This document shows positions 59,190 through 64,000 of a stretch of DNA of 64,000 nt, piece by piece. This stretch comes from an uncultured Clostridia bacterium (GTDB taxonomy: Bacteria; Bacillota; Clostridia; Christensenellales; CAG-917): assembly GCA_944332815.1 (NCBI GenBank), contig CALVKQ010000002.1, positions 251,787 through 315,786 on the forward strand, given 5' to 3'. The notes under the pieces were generated by a model. The model did not search any database. It was not told the DNA's origin and saw only the letters and a list, made by a program, of their open reading frames with translations. A program made the position numbers and the translations under genes. Every line of letters begins with the position of its first letter. Position 1 is the first letter of the stretch.

Positions 59190-60182
59190 ATGAAAAGCGT
59201 TTGTGTGACGTGTCCCAGCTGCGGCGCGCAACTTGACGTTGATTTGAAGACCAAAAGCGCGATCTGCGAGTTTTGCAATCGCAAAGTCGTGTTGACTGCG
59301 GATGATCTTGCGTCCAGCGAAGTGGTCGAAAACAACATCCAACTCGCAAAAGGTGCCTTTTTTGACAGAGATATGAAGAATGCCGAGATCCATGCCAGGA
59401 CCATTCTCGGCTATGACGCTCACAATATCGTCGCAAATTTCCTGCTCGCCTACATCCGCGAGTTCTACATCAAAGTGAAGACTTCTTCTCCGATAAGGGA
59501 ATTTTTCGATGAGGCGGATCTTTCGGACGCTTCCGACGGCGAGATCATGACCGTCATGCAATTTGTTGCGGCGCAACCCGTCTATTACATATCCGACATA
59601 ATATCCATAGAAAATTTCGTCGCGAGAGTGGACGATATCCGCATGGCGAGCGCTTTCATGGACCGTTTTTTGTACGCCGCCGTTTCTTCCAGCAAGACCA
59701 GCACATGGTTCCCGGGCGGAATAGACGCGATGCGCGACTTCTACACCGGCGCGCTCACAAAGTACCATCTCGGCAAGGCGTATCTCGGGCTGTACGAAAG
59801 TCTGCGCAAGTTTGAAGATTCCCCTCTCGTATCGGGCTACAAATTCATTACACGCGCAAGACTGTTCTACCGCGACTATGTGACGGCGGTCTGCCTGTCC
59901 GTTGCCGCCATGCCCGACTGCCCTGCCAAGGCAAAACTCATCGCCGCCTGCGAAAACACCAAAGAACTCATCAAAGACGGCATCGAACGAAGGGAACACG
60001 ACATAGAGCATATAGACAATATGGTCTATTCCATAGAAACCGGTCAGTTCATTTCCGAAGATGACGCCGCGGCGGATGAAGAGGGCGCGGAACAAGATGC
60101 GGAGGCTTACGGTGACGAATATGCGGAAGCCGAATGTTACGATGAAGAAGGTGCCTGCGACGACACCGAAGATAATTTATAA
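59190..60182 (+). CDS. Zinc-ribbon protein of unknown function, first gene of the SPFH cluster
   Basis: 330 residues. A CxxC...CxxC zinc ribbon at the N-terminus (CPSCGAQLDVDLKTKSAICE then FCNRKVVL, about 9-32) is followed by a helical domain of about 230 residues and an acidic tail rich in Glu/Asp/Ala/Tyr (about 285-330). No membrane segment is visible. GGGGAGAG precedes the ATG at 59190. The zinc ribbon recalls Bacillus YdjG, which works with an SPFH protein. Not otherwise recognised. Confidence 0.8.
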   Translation: MKSVCVTCPSCGAQLDVDLKTKSAICEFCNRKVVLTADDLASSEVVENNIQLAKGAFFDRDMKNAEIHARTILGYDAHNIVANFLLAYIREFYIKVKTSSPIREFFDEADLSDASDGEIMTVMQFVAAQPVYYISDIISIENFVARVDDIRMASAFMDRFLYAAVSSSKTSTWFPGGIDAMRDFYTGALTKYHLGKAYLGLYESLRKFEDSPLVSGYKFITRARLFYRDYVTAVCLSVAAMPDCPAKAKLIAACENTKELIKDGIERREHDIEHIDNMVYSIETGQFISEDDAAADEEGAEQDAEAYGDEYAEAECYDEEGACDDTEDNL

Positions 60183-60196
60183 ATAAGGAGGAAACT

Positions 60197-61906
60197 ATGG
60201 CAGATGTCATCCAAACAGTCGATCTCGGTCCGGTACTTCGCGCCATAAACCAGGTATCGGGAGAGCTTGACGGCATTGCCGCTCGCGTGGAGCTGTCCAA
60301 CGACAAGATCGAAAAAGTCGACAGAGAAGTCGCCGAGGTCAAGGGCGTTGTGGACGGGCTCGTCACCAAGTTCGCGCAAATGCTCAACAAACAGGAGAAA
60401 TCCTACGCCGCAACGGAGATCGTCCGTGTCAGGCAGGAGTTGGAGAGCAAATTCGGGCACTACGAAACCGTCCGCAAGAATATGCTCGGTATCCTGCAAG
60501 CAAACGACCTCGCCCTCGTCAAAGAGGAAACTATATCGCAGTGTTCCGAAGAGCTTATGCTTGCCGCTCCCGGTTATTGGCTGGCTCCCGCGCTTGTCGC
60601 GCTTGCGGCATGGATAGCGGACAATCCCTCCCTTGCGAACCGCGCCGTCAAAGAAGCGATCAAACGCGACAACGAGAAGACTTATCTGCTCTTCGCTCTC
60701 ATATGCAGACGCGCAGGCAGACTCGAAGCGAGTTCGCAATGGCTGGGCAGATACTTCGAGCTTCAAGATGCACACGACATGAGGGACACCGTCGTCAGCA
60801 TGATAGACGCTTACTCCAACAGGCTCTTCGGTGAAAGCCGCGACGCCGTCTGCGAAGACAGCATCGATAACTGGATGCGCGAGATCAAGCAGGAACCCGG
60901 CTTCATGCAGCGTCAGGTCGAACAGTGGACAGGCATTTTCGAATCGCACCTCATCCCCGTTTCCCAAGAGGCATATCCCTCTCTTCGCAAGGTCTGCGAG
61001 GAAAGCGACCGGTTACTCTATGCCTATGCGCGCGTCAATAATATGCACACCGTCATAGGCCTGTTCATGGACATCATGAACGCCAACGAAAACAGCGACG
61101 ACCTCATCAAAGCGGTAGACAACTGCCTGTACAGTCTGGTCAAGAATTACGACTCGGAGGAATATCCTCTCAAACAACAGGAGGAATTTTACCAGGAAGT
61201 CATCAATCATGACGGCGACGTCGCTCTCGCACGTCGTGCCGTAGATGCACGCCGTCTGCCTGCCGATCAGAAGGTGAACTTTGCCGAGCGTCTGAGCAAA
61301 GCCGCGATGTCCTCCTCTTCTTCGGGTGCGAGCGCGACTTTCCGCAAGACCAGCCTCCGTTTGCTGGAAAAGGAAAAAGTCGTCAGCACCAGTTTCAAAA
61401 AGTATGCGCAGGACACCATGGCGGCACGTCCGAATACGGTCACATTCCGTATCAACGACTGGCGCGTGCGTTTAAGATCCGAAGCCGACGGCAACCTCGT
61501 GACCGCGGACGCCACCGTCAAACATTACAAGTCATACGTCGATAAAGCCGTCGCGACCGCGCAGGAAAAACTCAAACCCGTTTCGGTGCTCGGCATCGTC
61601 ATCGCTGCCCTCGCGCTCGTGCTCATGATAGTGTGCGCGGTGTTCGCCCCATCTGACGTCATCGCCGCCGTCTTTGCGGTCATCTTCGCGATCGCAGTCA
61701 TCGTCGGTGTTGTGATCTGCATCCGCAAGGTCTTGGACGTAAAGAAAAAGAAACAAGCCATAAAGGACGCCGGCGAAACGGAAAAACAGAACGGCGAAGC
61801 GCTCATCCGTAGAGCTTATGCGGAATATCTCGATGTGTACTCTTACATCAAGAACGACGGTTCTGTTTTCAGTGCCGAAACATATCAGATCGAGAGCTTG
61901 AAGTGA
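60197..61906 (+). CDS. Helical membrane protein of unknown function, SPFH cluster
   Basis: 569 residues. The N-terminal about 90 residues have coiled-coil character (VELSNDKIEKVDREVAEVKG). A long helical repeat-like middle follows (about 100-380), then two transmembrane helices (about 462-480 VLGIVIAALALVLMIVCAVF and 487-507 AAVFAVIFAIAVIVGVVICI) and a basic, cytoplasmic-type C-terminus. AGGAGG lies before the ATG, 14 bases after the zinc-ribbon gene. No family was recognised. The middle part has features of TPR-like helical solenoids but no clear motif. Confidence 0.78.
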   Translation: MADVIQTVDLGPVLRAINQVSGELDGIAARVELSNDKIEKVDREVAEVKGVVDGLVTKFAQMLNKQEKSYAATEIVRVRQELESKFGHYETVRKNMLGILQANDLALVKEETISQCSEELMLAAPGYWLAPALVALAAWIADNPSLANRAVKEAIKRDNEKTYLLFALICRRAGRLEASSQWLGRYFELQDAHDMRDTVVSMIDAYSNRLFGESRDAVCEDSIDNWMREIKQEPGFMQRQVEQWTGIFESHLIPVSQEAYPSLRKVCEESDRLLYAYARVNNMHTVIGLFMDIMNANENSDDLIKAVDNCLYSLVKNYDSEEYPLKQQEEFYQEVINHDGDVALARRAVDARRLPADQKVNFAERLSKAAMSSSSSGASATFRKTSLRLLEKEKVVSTSFKKYAQDTMAARPNTVTFRINDWRVRLRSEADGNLVTADATVKHYKSYVDKAVATAQEKLKPVSVLGIVIAALALVLMIVCAVFAPSDVIAAVFAVIFAIAVIVGVVICIRKVLDVKKKKQAIKDAGETEKQNGEALIRRAYAEYLDVYSYIKNDGSVFSAETYQIESLK

Positions 61907-61914
61907 GGTGGATC

Positions 61915-62148
61915 ATGGAAGACAAAAACTTTGAACAAGACAATTTCGACTTCGACACATCAGCCGACGATACGATAGTTTCCGAACCCGATCTCGGGTT
62001 GGAGTTCGAAGACTTCGGCGCCGCCGATGAGTTCGGCTTCGGTTCCGAACAAACCACGGAAAGCAATGCATCCGCGGCATTTGCGACCGATACTCTCGGG
62101 TTTGCAAGCGGATTCCCTCAGTGGGACCTGCTCCCTCCCGAGAGATAA
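61915..62148 (+). CDS. Small acidic protein, SPFH cluster
   Basis: 77 residues, very acidic and rich in Phe, Asp, Glu, Ser and Ala (EDKNFEQDNFDFDTSADD; FEDFGAADEFGFGSEQ). It has no predicted fold and may be disordered. The ATG at 61915 lies 9 bases after the preceding stop, with GAGGTG between. The alternating Phe/acidic pattern could bind a partner within the cluster. Reality as a gene is supported by the ribosome site and tight spacing. Confidence 0.6.
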   Translation: MEDKNFEQDNFDFDTSADDTIVSEPDLGLEFEDFGAADEFGFGSEQTTESNASAAFATDTLGFASGFPQWDLLPPER

Positions 62149-62160
62149 TAGGAGAATAAA

Positions 62161-63285
62161 ATGGGACTTAAAGAAAAGATCCAGATCTTCGATGTTATAA
62201 AATATGAAGGTCCTTCCGATGTCTTCGCTTGGAAATTCCCGGGCGAAGACTTCAACACTCATTCCAAACTCATAGTCAACGAGTCGCAGGAAGCGATACT
62301 CTTCCGCAACGGTCAGGCGCTGGACGCGTTCACCGCCGGCAGATATGTCCTCACGCTCGACAACATCCCCTTGCTCAGCAAGATGCAAAATCTGTTCAAC
62401 AAGGGGCAGGAAACGCAGTTCACCAGTCAGGTCTACTACGTCAACAAGACCATCCCCCTCAACCTCAAATGGGGGACGGACTCTCCCATCCAGGTGTACG
62501 ATCCGTTTGCCGAAACCATTGTGAATGTCCGCGCGAACGGTCGCTTCGGTGTGCAGGTGGAAGACTCGCGCAAGATGCTCATAAAGCTCGTCGGCACGAT
62601 GGAAACATTCGACCAGCAGACCATGCGCGACTACTTCATCGGGCTCATGATGGCGCAGATAAAATCAGAAATAGGGCGTTACATCACGGAAAAACAAATC
62701 AGTGTCCTGCAAATTAGCATGTACCTCGCCGAGCTTTCCGAAACGCTGAAACGCGCCATGACCGAAGGCTTCCTGGAATATGGTATAAGGCTGGACAACT
62801 GCTATGTCAACTCCGTCAACGTCCCGTCGGAAGACCTTGCCAAGATCAAAGCGGCGCAGGACGAAGCCAAAGCCCGTAAGGTGCAAGGCTACACCTATCA
62901 GGAAGAGAAGCAGTTCGATGTGCTGGCAAATGCGGCAAAGAACACCGGCACCGCAGGCGCGATGATGGGCATGGGGCTCGGACTCGGTATGGGCGCAGGC
63001 ATCGGCGTCCCTTTCGGCAGCGCGATGGGAGGCATAGCACAAAACGCTTTCCGCCCCCAAACGCCGCAAGCTCCTCAGACTCCTCCGGCTGCCCCGACGC
63101 AGGGCGCAGGCGTGACCTGCCCCGGTTGCGGCAATACCGTGCCGGCATCCTTCAAGTTCTGCCCCACATGCGGCCATGCCGTCGAGCAGGTCACAAAAGC
63201 GGCAAATTCCTTCTGCCCTAATTGCGGAAATCCTGTCCCGGCAGGGAGCAGATTCTGCCCCGGCTGCGGTAATCCCATAGGTTGA
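62161..63285 (+). CDS. SPFH/Band 7 domain protein with two C-terminal zinc ribbons (YdjI-like)
   Basis: 374 residues. The SPFH-like domain (about 1-235) includes the VIKYEGPSDVFAWKFPGEDF start and VNESQEAILFRNGQALDAF typical of YdjI and related virion-core-like proteins. A Gly/Met-rich linker (GAMMGMGLGLGMGAGIGVPF) and a Pro/Gln stretch follow. Two zinc ribbons close it: CPGCGN...FCPTCG and CPNCGN...FCPGCG. There is no membrane helix, so it probably binds membranes peripherally. In Bacillus this family acts with PspA in envelope stress; PspA is not present here. Confidence 0.9.
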   Translation: MGLKEKIQIFDVIKYEGPSDVFAWKFPGEDFNTHSKLIVNESQEAILFRNGQALDAFTAGRYVLTLDNIPLLSKMQNLFNKGQETQFTSQVYYVNKTIPLNLKWGTDSPIQVYDPFAETIVNVRANGRFGVQVEDSRKMLIKLVGTMETFDQQTMRDYFIGLMMAQIKSEIGRYITEKQISVLQISMYLAELSETLKRAMTEGFLEYGIRLDNCYVNSVNVPSEDLAKIKAAQDEAKARKVQGYTYQEEKQFDVLANAAKNTGTAGAMMGMGLGLGMGAGIGVPFGSAMGGIAQNAFRPQTPQAPQTPPAAPTQGAGVTCPGCGNTVPASFKFCPTCGHAVEQVTKAANSFCPNCGNPVPAGSRFCPGCGNPIG

Positions 63286-63291
63286 GGTGAT

Positions 63292-63987
63292 ATGATGAAA
63301 GAATTTCTCTCCAAGAAAAAGAATGCCATCCTGCTCGGGCTCATCTTCGTGATCGTCGCCGGGGTCTACAACATGGTGCTCTTCCTTTCGGCAAAAGGCG
63401 ATGCCCTGACCTCCGGGTTCTGGACTGCTTATGCGTTCATGTGGGCAGCATTCTTGTCGGTCATCGGCTCTTTTATCTTCATTGCCGTCGACCTCAAAGG
63501 GCCCAAACTCTCCGTGAGCTGGATAAATGTTTTGATCGCGCTGTTGTATCTCGTGATCGAACTCATCACCAGCATCATCATAATGGCGGTCAAGACAGAT
63601 GAATACGTCCCCTGCCTGGTAGTGCAGATCATCCTCTTCGCGGCATTCCTGGTGGCTTTCATCATCTTTGCCGTGGCGCGCAATTACAACGCACAGCACC
63701 TCGAGGACAATCAAAAATCGGTCGGCTACATCAAAAAGGTGTCCGCCATCCTCAATGTCTGTTACAATGCGGAAAAGGATTACGACCGCAAAGAGGCTTT
63801 GCGCAAACTCTACGACCTGTGCAGAACAAGCTCCCCCATGTCCGACGGGCTGGATGAGATCGAAGCACAGATACTCACCGAGGCGGAGACCCTCAAAACC
63901 ATGGTCATAGGCGGCGAGGCCGATGCCATACTTCCTCAGGCAGAGATAGTGCGCTCACTCCTTCTTGAACGTAATTCCATGATCTGA
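63292..63987 (+). CDS. Membrane protein of unknown function, last gene of the SPFH cluster
   Basis: 231 residues. Four hydrophobic segments lie in the first 125 residues (AILLGLIFVIVAGVYNMVLF, FMWAAFLSVIGSFIFIAV, ISWINVLIALLYLVIELIT-like, VVQIILFAAFLVAFIIFAV), followed by a cytoplasmic helical domain of about 105 residues. Two Met codons begin the frame; the second, at 63295, is also possible. GAGGTGA lies upstream, overlapping the end of the SPFH gene region. It could anchor the SPFH protein at the membrane. Not a recognised family. Confidence 0.78.
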   Translation: MMKEFLSKKKNAILLGLIFVIVAGVYNMVLFLSAKGDALTSGFWTAYAFMWAAFLSVIGSFIFIAVDLKGPKLSVSWINVLIALLYLVIELITSIIIMAVKTDEYVPCLVVQIILFAAFLVAFIIFAVARNYNAQHLEDNQKSVGYIKKVSAILNVCYNAEKDYDRKEALRKLYDLCRTSSPMSDGLDEIEAQILTEAETLKTMVIGGEADAILPQAEIVRSLLLERNSMI

Positions 63988-64000
63988 CATCATCACCTAA

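Overview
The window looks like a chromosomal segment of a moderately GC-rich, anaerobic, Clostridia-type Firmicute, probably an uncultured gut lineage. The inference rests on gene order and content: dnaG-rpoD-trmK-nif3-zinc ribbon, dnaX-ybaB-recR, a HrcA-type CIRCE site before groESL, a type III glutamine synthetase, a minimal SmsC/SmsB iron-sulfur module, strong AGGAGG ribosome sites and TTGACA/TATAAT promoters. No rRNA or tRNA gene was seen. Species cannot be named from sequence alone.

Layout. 1-3.1 kb: end of an unknown gene converging on a GH2 beta-galactosidase. 3.1-8.1 kb (minus): primase/sigma operon. 8.3-13.2 kb (minus): methyltransferase, recR, ybaB, dnaX (apparently leaderless), a membrane-anchored unknown and dCMP deaminase. 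13.6-15.75 kb (plus): groES-groEL behind an imperfect CIRCE. 15.8-27.1 kb: a complete type II-A CRISPR-Cas system on the minus strand (cas9-cas1-cas2-csn2, leader, array) with a divergent tracrRNA. 27.8-33.3 kb (plus): XRE-cupin regulator and potABCD polyamine importer. 33.4-37.0 kb (minus): folate operon folC-folE-folP-folBK. 37.3-37.7 and 50.1-50.4 kb: two copies of a MITE-like element with 27-bp terminal inverted repeats. 37.7-39.5 kb: two membrane proteins. 39.8-45.3 kb (minus): ABC exporter plus a large secreted protein. 45.4-50.1 kb (plus): FHA-ABC transporter and smsC-smsB. 50.5-53.3 kb (minus): purB-purA. 53.5-58.0 kb (plus): glutamine synthetase III, ybaK, citrate synthase. 58.1-58.7 kb (minus): HAD phosphatase. 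59.1-64 kb (plus): a five-gene cluster around an SPFH protein with zinc ribbons and two membrane proteins.

The most unusual feature is in the CRISPR array. It has 62 regularly spaced 36-bp repeats (61 spacers of 29-30 bp), then near its oldest, leader-distal end one interval of 1,054 bp lies exactly between two full repeats, followed by a repeat, one normal spacer and a decayed terminal repeat. The 1,054-bp interval carries a phage-type early segment: a 5'-truncated PD-(D/E)XK-like nuclease gene, a small intact gene and a 3'-truncated RecT-like gene, all in the direction of array transcription. It has the architecture of a giant spacer. A recombination product or an assembly chimera must be excluded.

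Other points worth following: overlapping divergent cas9 and tracrRNA promoters, an array promoter inside csn2 and an ATTTGAG leader anchor; the MITE family with a second palindromic repeat nested inside one copy; a leaderless dnaX promoter; a short hairpin transcript candidate between purB and glnN; repeated TGCTAAAC operators at the polyamine operon; a PotD protein with an extra C-terminal membrane segment; and the SPFH/zinc-ribbon cluster, which resembles but does not match the Bacillus ydjFGHI stress locus.
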